A DNA stretch of 64,000 nt from Sacculina carcini (lineage: Eukaryota > Arthropoda > Thecostraca > Sacculinidae). The notes under the pieces were generated by a model. The model did not search any database and was not told where the DNA came from. It was given only the letters and a program-made list of their open reading frames with translations. The position numbers and the translations under genes were made by a program. The stretch lies in contig OU696582.1 of assembly GCA_916048095.2 (NCBI GenBank), forward strand, positions 9,418,449 through 9,482,448, written 5' to 3'. Of the stretch, positions 50,445 through 62,887 are shown piece after piece; positions within the stretch are counted from its first letter, which is position 1; the number at the start of each line of letters is the position of its first letter.

Positions 50445-53400
50445 TGCCCTAAGTGTTACCTAAGTGTTACCTAAGTGTTACCTAAGTGTAGCCTAAGTGT
50501 AGCCTAAGTGTTACCTAAGTGTTACCTAAGTGTTACCTAAGTGTGCCCTAAGTGTTACCTAAGTGTGCCCTAAGTGTGCCCTAAGTGTTACCTAAGTGTA
50601 CCCTAAGTGTTACCTAAGTGTGCCCTAACTGTTACCTAAGTGTGCCCTAAGTGTTACCTAAGTGTTACCTAAGTGTGCCCTAACTGTTACCTAAGTGTGC
50701 CCTAACTGTTACCTAAGTGTGCCCTAAGTGTTACCTAAGGGTACCCTAAGTGTTACCTAAGTGTACCCTAAGTGTTACCTAAGTGTTACCTAAGTGTGCC
50801 CTAAGTGTTACCTAAGTGTTACCTAAGTGTGCCCTAAGTGTAGCCTAAGTGTAGCCTAAGTGTTACCTAAGTGTTACCTAAGTGTTACCTAAGTGTTACC
50901 TAAGTGTTACCTAAGTGTTACCTAAGTGTTACCTAAGTGTTACCTAAGTGTTACCTAAGTGTTACCTAAGTGTTACCTAAGTGTTACCTAAATGTGCCCT
51001 AAGTGTGCCCTAAGTGTGCCCTAAGTGTTACCTAAGTGTGCCCTAAGTGTTACCTAAGTGTGCCCTAAGTGTTACCTAAGTGTGCCCTAAGTGTTACCTA
51101 AGTGTGCCCTAAGTGTTACCTAAGTGTGCCCTAAGTGTTACCTAAGTGTGCCCTAAGTGTTACCTAAGTGTGCCCTAAGTGTTACCTAAGTGTGCCCTAA
51201 GTGTTACCTAAGTGTGCCCTAAGTGTTACCTAAGTGTTACCTAAGTGTTACCTAACTGTGCCCTAAGTGTTACCTAAGTGTGCCCTAAGTGTTACCTAAG
51301 TGTGCCCTAAGTGTTACCTAAGTGTGCCCTAAGTGTTACCTAAGTGTGCCCTAACTGTTACCTAAGTGTGCCCTAAGTGTGCCCTAACTGTTACCTAAGT
51401 GTGCCCTAAGTGTTACCTAAGTGTGCCCTAAGTGTTACCTAAGTGTTACCTAAGTGTGCCCTAAGTGTTACCTAAGTGTTACCTAAGTGTTACCTAAATG
51501 TGCCCTAAGTGTGCCCTAAGTGTGCCCTAAGTGTTACCTAAGTGTGCCCTAAGTGTTACCTAAGTGTGCCCTAAGTGTTACCTAAGTGTGCCCTAAGTGT
51601 TACCTAAGTGTGCCCTAAGTGTTACCTAAGTGTGCCCTAAGTGTTACCTAAGTGTGCCCTAAGTGTTACCTAAGTGTGCCCTAAGTGTTACCTAAGTGTG
51701 CCCTAAGTGTTACCTAAGTGTTACCTAAGTGTTACCTAACTGTGCCCTAAGTGTTACCTAAGTGTGCCCTAAGTGTTACCTAAGTGTGCCCTAAGTGTTA
51801 CCTAAGTGTGCCCTAAGTGTTACCTAAGTGTGCCCTAAGTGTTACCTAAGTGTGCCCTAAGTTTCACCTAAGTGTTACCTAACTGTTACCTAAGTGTGCC
51901 CTAAGTGTTACCTAAGTGTGCCCTAAGTGTTACCTAAGTGTGCCCTAAGTGTTACCTAAGTGTGCCCTAAGTGTTACCTAAGTGTTACCTAAGTGTTACC
52001 TAAGTGTGCCCTAAGTTTTACCTAAGTGTGCCCTAAGTGTTACCTAAGTGTGCCCTAAGTGTTACCTAAGTGTGCCCTAAGTGTTACCTAAGTGTTACCC
52101 AAGTGTTACCTAAGTGTTACCTAAGTGTGCCCTAAGTGTTACCTAAGTGTGCCCTAACTGTTACCTAAGTGTGCCCTAACTGTTACCTAAGTGTGCCCTA
52201 AGTGTTACCTAAGTGTGCCCTAAGTGTTACCTAAGTGTGCCCTAAGTGTTACCTAAGTGTGCCCTAAGTGTTACCTAAGTGTGCCCTAAGTGTTACCTAA
52301 GTGTTACCTAAGTGTTACCTAAGTGTTACCTAAGTGTGCCCTAAGTTTCACCTAAGTGTTACCTAACTGTTACCTAAGTGTGCCCTAAGTGTAGCCTAAG
52401 TGTAGCCTAAGTGTTACCTAAGTGTTACCTAAGTGTTACCTAAGTGTTACCTAAGTGTTACCTAAGTGTTACCTAAGTGTGCCCTAAGTGTGCCCTAAGT
52501 GTTACCTAAGTGTACCCTAAGTGTTACCTAAGTGTGCCCTAACTGTTACCTAAGTGTGCCCTAAGTGTTACCTAAGTGTTACCTAAGTGTGCCCTAACTG
52601 TTACCTAAGTGTGCCCTAACTGTTACCTAAGTGTGCCCTAAGTGTTACCTAAGGGTACCCTAAGTGTTACCTAAGTGTACCCTAAGTGTTACCTAAGTGT
52701 TACCTAAGTGTGCCCTAAGTGTTACCTAAGTGTTACCTAAGTGTGCCCTAAGTGTAGCCTAAGTGTAGCCTAAGTGTTACCTAAGTGTTACCTAAGTGTT
52801 ACCTAAGTTTCACCTAAGTGTTACCTAACTGTTACCTAAGTGTGCCCTAAGTGTTACCTAAGTGTGCCCTAAGTGTTACCTAAGTGTGCCCTAAGTGTTA
52901 CCTAAGTGTGCCCTAAGTGTTACCTAAGTGTGCCCTAAGTGTTACCTAAGTGTGCCCTAAGTTTTACCTAAGTGTGCCCTAAGTGTTACCTAAGTGTGCC
53001 CTAAGTGTTACCTAAGTGTGCCCTAAGTGTTACCTAAGTGTTACCTAAGTGTTACCTAACTGTGCCCTAAGTGTTACCTAAGTGTGCCCTAAGTGTTACC
53101 TAAGTGTGCCCTAAGTGTTACCTAAGTGTTACCTAAGTGTTACCTAAGTGTTACCTAAGTGTTACCTAAGTGTGCTCTAAGTGTTACCTAAGTGTGCCCT
53201 AAGTGTTACCTAAGTGTGCCCTAAGTGTTACCTAAGTGTGCCCTAAGTGTTACCTAAGTGTTACCCAAGTGTTACCTAAGTGTTACCTAAGTGTGCCCTA
53301 AGTGTTACCTAAGTGTGCCCTAACTGTTACCTAAGTGTGCCCTAAGTGTTACCTAAGTGTGCCCTAAGTGTTACCTAAGTGTTACCTAAGTGTTACCTAA

Positions 53401-55284
53401 GTGTGCCCTAACTGTTACCTAAGTGTGCCCTAAGTGTTACCTAAGTGTTACCTATGTGTGCCCTAAGTGTTACCTAAGTGTTACCTAAGTGTGCCCTAAG
53501 TGTTACCTAAGTGTGCCCTAAGTGTTACCTAAGTGTGCCCTAAGTGTTACCTAAGTGTACCCTAAGTGTTACCTAAGTGTGCCCTAAGTGTTACCTAAGT
53601 GTGCCCTAAGTTTCACCTAAGTGTTACCTAACTGTTACCTAAGTGTGCCCTAAGTGTTACCTAAGTGTGCCCTAAGTGTTACCTAAGTGTGCCCTAAGTG
53701 TTACCTAAGTGTGCCCTAAGTGTTACCTAAGTGTTACCTAAGTGTGCCCTAAGTGTTACCTAAGTGTGCCCTAACTGTTACCTAAGTGTGCCCTAAGTGT
53801 TACCTAAGTGTTACCTAAGTGTGCCCTAAGTGTTACCTAAGTGTGCCCTAAGTGTTACCTAAGTGTTACCTAAGTGTTACCTAACTGTGCCCTAAGTGTT
53901 ACCTAAGTGTGCCCTAAGTGTTACCTAAGTGTGCCCTAAGTGTTACCTAAGTGTGCCCTAAGTGTTACCTAAGTGTGCCCTAACTGTTACCTAAGTGTGC
54001 CCTAAGTGTGCCCTAACTGTTACCTAAGTGTGCCCTAAGTGTTACCTAAGTGTGCCCTAAGTGTTACCTAAGTGTTACCTAAGTGTGCCCTAAGTGTTAC
54101 CTAAGTGTGCCCTAAGTGTTACCTAAGTGTGCCCTAAGTGTTACCTAAGTGTGCCCTAAGTTTCACCTAAGTGTTACCTAACTGTTACCTAAGTGTGCCC
54201 TAAGTGTTACCTAAGTGTGCCCTAAGTGTTACCTAAGTGTGCCCTAAGTGTTACCTAAGTGTGCCCTAAGTGTTACCTAAGTGTGCCCTAACTGTTACCT
54301 AAGTGTGCCCTAAGTGTTACCTAAGTGTTACCTAAGTGTGCCCTAAGTGTTACCTAAGTGTGCCCTAAGTGTTACCTAAGTGTGCCCTAAGTGTTACCTA
54401 AGTGTGCCCTAAGTGTTACCTAAGTGTGCCCTAAGTGTTACCTAAGTGTGCCCTAAGTGTTACCTAAGTGTTACCTAAGTGTGCCCTAAGTGTTACCTAA
54501 GTGTGCCCTAAGTGTTACCTAAGTGTGCCCTAAGTGTTACCTAAGTGTGCCCTAAGTTTCACCTAAGTGTTACCTAACTGTTACCTAAGTGTGCCCTAAG
54601 TGTTACCTAAGTGTGCCCTAAGTGTTACCTAAGTGTGCCCTAAGTGTTACCTAAGTGTGCCCTAAGTGTTACCTAAGTGTGCCCTAACTGTTACCTAAGT
54701 GTGCCCTAAGTGTTACCTAAGTGTGCCCTAAGTGTTACCTAAGTGTGCCCTAAGTGTTACCTAAGTGTGCCCTAAGTGTTACCTAAGTGTGCCCTAAGTG
54801 TTACCTAAGTGTGCCCTAAGTGTTACCTAAGTGTGCCCTAAGTGTGCCCTAAGTGTTACCTAAGTGTGCCCTAAGTGTTACCTAAGTGTGCCCTAACTGT
54901 TACCTAAGTGTGCCCTAAGTGTTACCTAAGTGTTACCTAAGTGTGCCCTAAGTGTTACCTAAGTGTGCCCTAAGTGTTACCTAAGTGTGCCCTAAGTGTT
55001 ACCTAAGTGTGCCCTAAGTGTTACCTAAGTGTGCCCTAAGTGTTACCTAAGTGTGCCCTAAGTGTTACCTAAGTGTTACCTAAGTGTTACCTAAGTGTTA
55101 CCTAAGTGTGCCCTAAGTGTGCCCTAAGTGTTACCTAAGTGTTACCTAAGTGTGCCCTAAGTGTTACCTAAGTGTGCCCTAAGTGTTACCTAAGTGTGCC
55201 CTAAGTGTTACCTAAGTGTGCCCTAAGTGTGCCCTAAGTGTTACCTAAGTGTTACCTAAGTGTTACCTAAGTGTTACCTAAGTG

Positions 55285-55701
55285 TACCCTAAGTGTTACC
55301 AAGTGTTACCTAAGTGTTACCTAAGTGTTACCTAAGTGTTACCTAAGTGCTACCTAAGTGTTACCTAAGTGTTACCTAAGTGTTACCTAAGTGTTACCTA
55401 AGTGTTACCTAAGTGTGCCCTAAGTGTGCCCTAAGTGTGCCCTAAGTGTTACCTAAGTGTTACCTAAGTGTGCCCTAAGTGTTACCTAAGTGCGCCCTAA
55501 CTGTTACCTAAGTGTGCCCTAACTGTTACCTAAGTGTGCCCTAAGTGTTACCTAAGTGTACCCTAAGTGTTACCTAAGTGTACCCTAAGTGTTAACTAAG
55601 TGTACCCTAAGTGTTACCTAAGTGTTACCTAAGTGTGCCCTAAGTGTTACCTAAGTGTTACCTAAGTGTGCCCTAAGTGTAGCCTAAGTGTAGCCTAAGT
55701 G
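55285..55701. repeat. Module Q, copy 14
   Basis: Counterpart of copy 9 at 22107 bp, but with TGCCC where copy 9 has its second CGCCC. Confidence 0.88.
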
Positions 55702-56075
55702 TTACCTAAGTGTTACCTAAGTGTTACCTAAGTGTGCCCTAAGTGTTACCTAAGTGTGCCCTAAGTGTGCCCTAAGTGTTACCTAAGTGTACCCTAAGTG
55801 TTACCTAAGTGTGCCCTAACTGTTACCTAAGTGTGCCCTAAGTGTTACCTAAGTGTTACCTAAGTGTGCCCTAAGTGTAGCCTAAGTGTAGCCTAAGTGT
55901 TACCTAAGTGTTACCTAAGTGTTACCTAAGTGTTACCTAAGTGTTACCTAAGTGTTACCTAAGTGTGCCCTAAGTGTTACCTAAGTGTGCTCTAAGTGTT
56001 ACCTAAGTGTGCCCTAAGTGTTACCTAAGTGTGCCCTAAGTGTTACCTAAGTGTGCCCTAAGTGTTACCTAAGTG

Positions 56076-56679
56076 TTACCCAAGTGTTACCTAAGTGTTA
56101 CCTAAGTGTGCCCTAAGTGTTACCTAAGTGTGCCCTAACTGTTACCTAAGTGTGCCCTAAGTGTTACCTAAGTGTGCCCTAAGTGTTACCTAAGTGTTAC
56201 CTAAGTGTTACCTAAGTGTGCCCTAACTGTTACCTAAGTGTGCCCTAAGTGTTACCTAAGTGTTACATATGTGTGCCCTAAGTGTTACCTAAGTGTTACC
56301 TAAGTGTGCCCTAAGTGTTACCTAAGTGTGCCCTAAGTGTTACCTAAGTGTGCCCTAAGTGTTACCTAAGTGTACCCTAAGTGTTACCTAAGTGTGCCCT
56401 AAGTGTTACCTAAGTGTGCCCTAAGTGTTACCTAAGTGTGCCTAAGTGTGCCCTAAGTGTTACCTAAGTGTGCCCTAACTGTTACCTAAGTGTGCCCTAA
56501 GTGTGCCCTAACTGTTACCCAAGTGTGCCCTAAGTGTTACCTAAGTGTGCCCTAAGTGTTACCTAAGTGTTACCTAAGTGTGCCCTAAGTGTTACCTAAG
56601 TGTGCCCTAAGTGTTACCTAAGTGTGCCCTAAGTGTTACCTAAGTGTGCCCTAAGTTTTACCTAAGTGTTACCTAACTG
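56076..56679. repeat. Module P, copy 7
   Basis: Counterpart of copy 3 at 22107 bp, including TTACATATGTG (56267) and the 10-bp TGCCTAAGTG (56440). Confidence 0.88.
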
Positions 56680-57239
56680 TTACCTAAGTGTGCCCTAAGT
56701 GTTACCTAAGTGTGCCCTAAGTGTTACCTAAGTGTGCCCTAAGTGTTACCTAAGTGTGCCCTAAGTGTTACCTAAGTGTGCCCTAACTGTTACCTAAGTG
56801 TGCCCTAAGTGTTACCTAAGTGTGCCCTAAGTGTTACCTAAGTGTGCCCTAAGTGTTACCTAAGTGTGCCCTAAGTGTTACCTAAGTGTGCCCTAAGTGT
56901 TACCTAAGTGTGCCCTAAGTGTTACCTAAGTGTGCCCTAAGTGTTACCTAAGTGTTACCTAAGTGTACCCTAAGTGTTACCAAGTGTTACCTAAGTGTTA
57001 CCTAAGTGTTACCTAAGTGTTACCTAAGTGTGCCCTAAGTGTTACCTAAGTGTTACCTAAGTGTGCCCTAAGTGTGCCCTAAGTGTTACCTAAGTGTTAC
57101 CTAAGTGTGCCCTAAGTGTTACCTAAGTGTGCCCTAAGTGTTACCTAAGTGTGCCCTAAGTGTTACCTAAGTGTGCCCTAAGTGTGCCCTAAGTGTTACC
57201 TAAGTGTTACCTAAGTGTTACCTAAGTGTTACCTAAGTG

Positions 57240-57645
57240 TACCCTAAGTGTTACCAAGTGTTACCTAAGTGTTACCTAAGTGTTACCTAAGTGTTACCTA
57301 AGTGCTACCTAAGTGTTACCTAAGTGTTACCTAAGTGTTACCTAAGTGTTACCTAAGTGTTACCTAAGTGTGCCCTAAGTGTGCCCTAAGTGTTACCTAA
57401 GTGTTACCTAAGTGTGCCCTAAGTGTTACCTAAGTGCGCCCTAACTGTTACCTAAGTGTGCCCTAACTGTTACCTAAGTGTGCCCTAAGTGTTACCTAAG
57501 TGTACCCTAAGTGTTACCTAAGTGTACCCTAAGTGTTAACTAAGTGTACCCTAAGTGTTACCTAAGTGTTACCTAAGTGTGCCCTAAGTGTTACCTAAGT
57601 GTTACCTAAGTGTGCCCTAAGTGTAGCCTAAGTGTAGCCTAAGTG
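57240..57645. repeat. Module Q, copy 15
   Basis: Counterpart of copy 10 at 22063 bp with the same two type b units. Confidence 0.88.
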
Positions 57646-58019
57646 TTACCTAAGTGTTACCTAAGTGTTACCTAAGTGTGCCCTAAGTGTGCCCTAAGTG
57701 TTACCTAAGTGTACCCTAAGTGTTACCTAAGTGTGCCCTAACTGTTACCTAAGTGTGCCCTAAGTGTTACCTAAGTGTTACCTAAGTGTGCCCTAAGTGT
57801 TACCTAAGTGTGCCCTAAGTGTAGCCTAAGTGTAGCCTAAGTGTTACCTAAGTGTTACCTAAGTGTTACCTAAGTGTTACCTAAGTGTTACCTAAGTGTT
57901 ACCTAAGTGTGCCCTAAGTGTTACCTAAGTGTGCTCTAAGTGTTACCTAAGTGTGCCCTAAGTGTTACCTAAGTGTGCCCTAAGTGTTACCTAAGTGTGC
58001 CCTAAGTGTTACCTAAGTG

Positions 58020-58635
58020 TTACCCAAGTGTTACCTAAGTGTTACCTAAGTGTGCCCTAAGTGTTACCTAAGTGTGCCCTAACTGTTACCTAAGTGTGCC
58101 CTAAGTGTTACCTAAGTGTGCCCTAAGTGTTACCTAAGTGTTACCTAAGTGTTACCTAAGTGTGCCCTAACTGTTACCTAAGTGTGCCCTAAGTGTTACC
58201 TAAGTGTTACCTATGTGTGCCCTAAGTGTTACCTAAGTGTTACCTAAGTGTGCCCTAAGTGTTACCTAAGTGTGCCCTAAGTGTTACCTAAGTGTGCCCT
58301 AAGTGTTACCTAAGTGTACCCTAAGTGTTACCTAAGTGTGCCCTAAGTGTTACCTAAGTGTGCCCTAAGTGTTACCTAAGTGTGCCCTAAGTGTTACCTA
58401 AGTGTGCCCTAAGTGTTACCTAAGTGTGCCCTAACTGTTACCTAAGTGTGCCCTAAGTGTGCCCTAACTGTTACCCAAGTGTGCCCTAAGTGTTACCTAA
58501 GTGTGCCCTAAGTGTTACCTAAGTGTTACCTAAGTGTGCCCTAAGTGTTACCTAAGTGTGCCCTAAGTGTTACCTAAGTGTGCCCTAAGTGTTACCTAAG
58601 TGTGCCCTAAGTTTTACCTAAGTGTTACCTAACTG
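58020..58635. repeat. Module P, copy 8
   Basis: Counterpart of copy 4 at 22063 bp. Confidence 0.88.
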
Positions 58636-60447
58636 TTACCTAAGTGTGCCCTAAGTGTTACCTAAGTGTGCCCTAAGTGTTACCTAAGTGTGCCCTAAGT
58701 GTTACCTAAGTGTGCCCTAAGTGTTACCTAAGTGTGCCCTAACTGTTACCTAAGTGTGCCCTAAGTGTTACCTAAGTGTGCCCTAAGTGTTACCTAAGTG
58801 TGCCCTAAGTGTTACCTAAGTGTGCCCTAAGTGTTACCTAAGTGTGCCCTAAGTGTTACCTAAGTGTGCCCTAAGTGTTACCTAAGTGTGCCCTAAGTGT
58901 TACCTAAGTGTTACCTAAGTGTACCCTAAGTGTTACCAAGTGTTACCTAAGTGTTACCTAAGTGTTACCTAAGTGTTACCTAAGTGTGCCCTAAGTGTTA
59001 CCTAAGTGTTACCTAAGTGTGCCCTAAGTGTGCCCTAAGTGTTACCTAAGTGTGCCCTAACTGTTACCTAAGTGTGCCCGAACTGTTACCTAAGTGTGCC
59101 CTAAGTGTTACCTAAGTGTACCCTAAGTGTTACCTAAGTGTACACTAAGTGTTACCTAAGTGTACCCTAAGTGTGCCCTAACTGTTACCTAAGTGTGCCC
59201 TAAGTGTTACCTAAGTGTTACCTAAGTGTGCCCTAAGTGTTACCTAAGTGTGCCCTAAGTGTTACCTAAGTGTGCCCTAAGTGTTACCTAAGTGTGCCCT
59301 AACTGTTACCTAAGTGTGCCCTAAGTGTTACCTAAGTGTTACCTAAGTGTGCCCTAAGTGTTACCTAAGTGTTACCTAAGTGTGCCCTAAGTGTTACCTA
59401 AGTGTGCCCTAAGTGTTACCTAAGTGTGCCCTAAGTGTTACCTAAGTGTTACCTAACTGTTACCTAAGTGTGCCCTAAGTGTTACCTAAGTGTGCCCGAA
59501 GTGTTACCTAAGTGTGCCCTAAGTGTTACCTAAGTGTGCCCTAAGTGTTACCTAAGTGTGCCCTAACTGTTACCTAAGTGTGCCCTAAGTGTGCCCTAAC
59601 TGTTACCTAAGTGTGCCCTAAGTGTTACCTAAGTGTGCCCTAACTGTTACCTAAGTGTGCCCTAAGTGTTACCTAAGTGTTACCTAAGTGTGCCCTAAGT
59701 GTAGCCTAAGTGTAGCCTAAGTGTTACCTAAGTGTTACCTAAGTGTGCCCTAACTGTTACCTAAGTGTGCCCTAAGTGTTACCTAAGTGTTACCTAAGTG
59801 TGCCCTAAGTGTTACCTAAGTGTGCCCTAAGTGTTACCTAAGTGTGCCCTAAGTGTTACCTAAGTGTGCCCTAAGTGTTACCTAAGTGTGCCCTAAGTGT
59901 TACCTAAGTGTGCCCTAAGTGTTACCTAAGTGTTACCTAAGTGTACCCTAAGTGTTACCAAGTGTTACCTAAGTGTTACCTAAGTGTTACCTAAGTGTTA
60001 CCTAAGTGTGCCCTAAGTGTTACCTAAGTGTTACCTAAGTGTGCCCTAAGTGTTACCTAAGTGTGCCCTAACTGTTACCTAAGTGTGCCCTAACTGTTAC
60101 CTAAGTGTGCCCTAAGTGTTACCTAAGTGTACCCTAAGTGTTACCTAAGTGTACACTAAGTGTTACCTAAGTGTACCCTAAGTGTGCCCTAACTGTTACC
60201 TAAGTGTGCCCTAAGTGTTACCTAAGTGTTACCTAAGTGTGCCCTAAGTGTTACCTAAGTGTGCCTTAAGTGTTACCTAAGTGTTACCTAAGTGTGCCCT
60301 AAGTGTTACCTAAGTGTGCCCTAAGTGTGCCCTAAGTGTTACCTAAGTGTTACCTAAGTGTTACCTAAGTGTTACCTAAGTGTACCCTAAGTGTTACCAA
60401 GTGTTACCTAAGTGTTACCTAAGTGTGCCCTAAGTGTGCCCTAACTG

Positions 60448-60458
60448 TTACCTTAGAG
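60448..60458. repeat. TTAGAG variant unit, copy 5
   Basis: 57 bp after the short unit at 60397, in block D copy 2. Confidence 0.9.
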
Positions 60459-61425
60459 TGCCCTAAGTGTTACCTAAGTGTGCCCTAAGTGTTACCTAAG
60501 TGTTACCTAAGTGTGCCCTAAGTGTTACCTAAGTGTGCCCTAAGTGTTACCTAAGTGTTACCTAAGTGTGCCCTAAGTGTTACCTAAGTGTGCCCTAAGT
60601 GTTACCTAAGTGTGCCCTAAGTGTTACCTAAGTGTGCCCTAAGTGTGCCCTAAGTGTTACCTAAGTGTACACTAAGTGTTACCTAAGTGTACCCTAAGTG
60701 TGCCCTAACTGTTACCTAAGTGTGCCCTAACTGTTACCTAAGTGTGCCCTAAGTGTTACCTAAGTGTTACCTAAGTGTGCCCTAAGTGTAGCCTAAGTGT
60801 AGCCTAAGTGTTACCTAAGTGTTACCTAAGTGTGCCCTAAGTGTTACCTAAGTGTGCCCTAAGTGTGCCCTAAGTGTTACCTAAGTGTTACCTAAGTGTT
60901 ACCTAAGTGTTACCTAAGTGTACCCTAAGTGTTACCAAGTGTTACCTAAGTGTTACCTAAGTGTGCCCTAAGTGTTACCTAAGTGTGCCCTAAGTGTTAC
61001 CTAAGTGTTACCTAAGTGTGCCCTAAGTGTTACCTAAGTGTGCCCTAAGTGTTACCTAAGTGTACCCTAAGTGTGCCCTAACTGTTACCTAAGTGTGCCC
61101 TAACTGTTACCTAAGTGTGCCCTAAGTGTTACCTAAGTGTTACCTAAGTGTGCCCTAAGTGTAGCCTAAGTGTAGCCTAAGTGTTACCTAAGTGTTACCT
61201 AAGTGTGCCCTAACTGTTACCTAAGTGTGCCCTAAGTGTTACCTAAGTGTTACCTAAGTGTGCCCTAAGTGTTACCTAAGTGTGCCCTAAGTGTTACCTA
61301 AGTGTGCCCTAAGTGTTACCTAAGTGTTACCTAAGTGTGCCCTAAGTGTTACCTAAGTGTGCCCTAAGTGTTACCTAAGTGTGCCCTAAGTGTTACCTAA
61401 GTGTGCCCTAAGTGTTACCTAAGTG

Positions 61426-62041
61426 TTACCCAAGTGTTACCTAAGTGTTACCTAAGTGTGCCCTAAGTGTTACCTAAGTGTGCCCTAACTGTTACCTAAG
61501 TGTGCCCTAAGTGTTACCTAAGTGTGCCCTAAGTGTTACCTAAGTGTTACCTAAGTGTTACCTAAGTGTGCCCTAACTGTTACCTAAGTGTGCCCTAAGT
61601 GTTACCTAAGTGTTACCTATGTGTGCCCTAAGTGTTACCTAAGTGTTACCTAAGTGTGCCCTAAGTGTTACCTAAGTGTGCCCTAAGTGTTACCTAAGTG
61701 TGCCCTAAGTGTTACCTAAGTGTACCCTAAGTGTTACCTAAGTGTGCCCTAAGTGTTACCTAAGTGTGCCCTAAGTGTTACCTAAGTGTGCCCTAAGTGT
61801 TACCTAAGTGTGCCCTAAGTGTTACCTAAGTGTGCCCTAACTGTTACCTAAGTGTGCCCTAAGTGTGCCCTAACTGTTACCCAAGTGTGCCCTAAGTGTT
61901 ACCTAAGTGTGCCCTAAGTGTTACCTAAGTGTTACCTAAGTGTGCCCTAAGTGTTACCTAAGTGTGCCCTAAGTGTTACCTAAGTGTGCCCTAAGTGTTA
62001 CCTAAGTGTGCCCTAAGTTTTACCTAAGTGTTACCTAACTG
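61426..62041. repeat. Module P, copy 9
   Basis: Complete copy, here without a Q module upstream: it is preceded by a TAGCC pair near 61159. Its 3' part is the source of the 308-bp duplication. Confidence 0.87.
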
Positions 62042-62184
62042 TTACCTAAGTGTGCCCTAAGTGTTACCTAAGTGTGCCCTAAGTGTTACCTAAGTGTGCC
62101 CTAAGTGTTACCTAAGTGTGCCCTAAGTGTTACCTAAGTGTGCCCTAACTGTTACCTAAGTGTGCCCTAAGTGTGCCCTAACTG
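61877..62184. repeat. 308-bp duplication, copy 1
   Basis: Contains TTACCCAAGTG after TAACTG (61877) and TTTTACC (G at 62017). The same pair of landmarks recurs 308 bp (28 units) later at 62185 and 62325. A third TTACCCAAG occurs only 198 bp after that, at 62383, without a TTTTACC. Confidence 0.85.
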
Positions 62185-62492
62185 TTACCCAAGTGTGCCC
62201 TAAGTGTTACCTAAGTGTGCCCTAAGTGTTACCTAAGTGTTACCTAAGTGTGCCCTAAGTGTTACCTAAGTGTGCCCTAAGTGTTACCTAAGTGTGCCCT
62301 AAGTGTTACCTAAGTGTGCCCTAAGTTTTACCTAAGTGTTACCTAACTGTTACCTAAGTGTGCCCTAAGTGTGCCCTAACTGTTACCCAAGTGTGCCCTA
62401 AGTGTTACCTAAGTGTGCCCTAAGTGTTACCTAAGTGTGCCCTAAGTGTTACCTAAGTGTGCCCTAAGTGTTACCTAAGTGTGCCCTAAGTG
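62185..62492. repeat. 308-bp duplication, copy 2
   Basis: Second copy of 61877-62184. Its 3' part is interrupted at 62383 by the start of another partial copy, so the end coordinate is nominal. Confidence 0.7.
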
Positions 62493-62876
62493 TTACCTAA
62501 GTGTGCCCTAAGTGTTACCTAAGTGTTACCTAAGTGTTACCTAACTGTGCCCTAAGTGTTACCTAAGTGTGCCCTAAGTGTTACCTAAGTGTGCCCTAAG
62601 TGTTACCTAAGTGTGCCCTAAGTGTTACCTAAGTGTGCCCTAACTGTTACCTAAGTGTGCCCTAAGTGTGCCCTAAGTGTTACCTAAGTGTGCCTTAAGT
62701 GTTACCTAAGTGTTACCTAAGTGTGCCCTAAGTGTTACCTAAGTGTGCCCTAAGTGTGCCCTAAGTGTTACCTAAGTGTTACCTAAGTGTTACCTAAGTG
62801 TTACCTAAGTGTACCCTAAGTGTTACCAAGTGTTACCTAAGTGTTACCTAAGTGTGCCCTAAGTGTGCCCTAACTG

Positions 62877-62887
62877 TTACCTTAGAG
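62877..62887. repeat. TTAGAG variant unit, copy 6
   Basis: 57 bp after the short unit at 62826 and 2429 bp after copy 5. Confidence 0.9.

Larger units (their letters stand above)
50445..60840. repeat. Large higher-order block D, copy 2 (10.4 kb)
   Basis: Counterpart of 28272-38777 and 110 bp (ten units) shorter in total. The largest step, 44 bp, lies between 56787 and 56980 in a stretch of regular a/b alternation, i.e. two 22-bp dimers. Its first 2.35 kb (to about 52793) also match 47310-49658 at offset 3135. The right limit is just after the TAGCC pair at 60789, where this copy has TGCCCTAAGTG and copy 1 has TGCCCTAACTG (38778). Confidence 0.92.

Noticed and set aside
34328..56450. 10-bp TGCCTAAGTG at 34333 and 56440 as sequencing errors
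   Set aside because: The same deletion at the same homologous site in both block D copies makes an independent error unlikely, unless one copy is an assembly duplicate.
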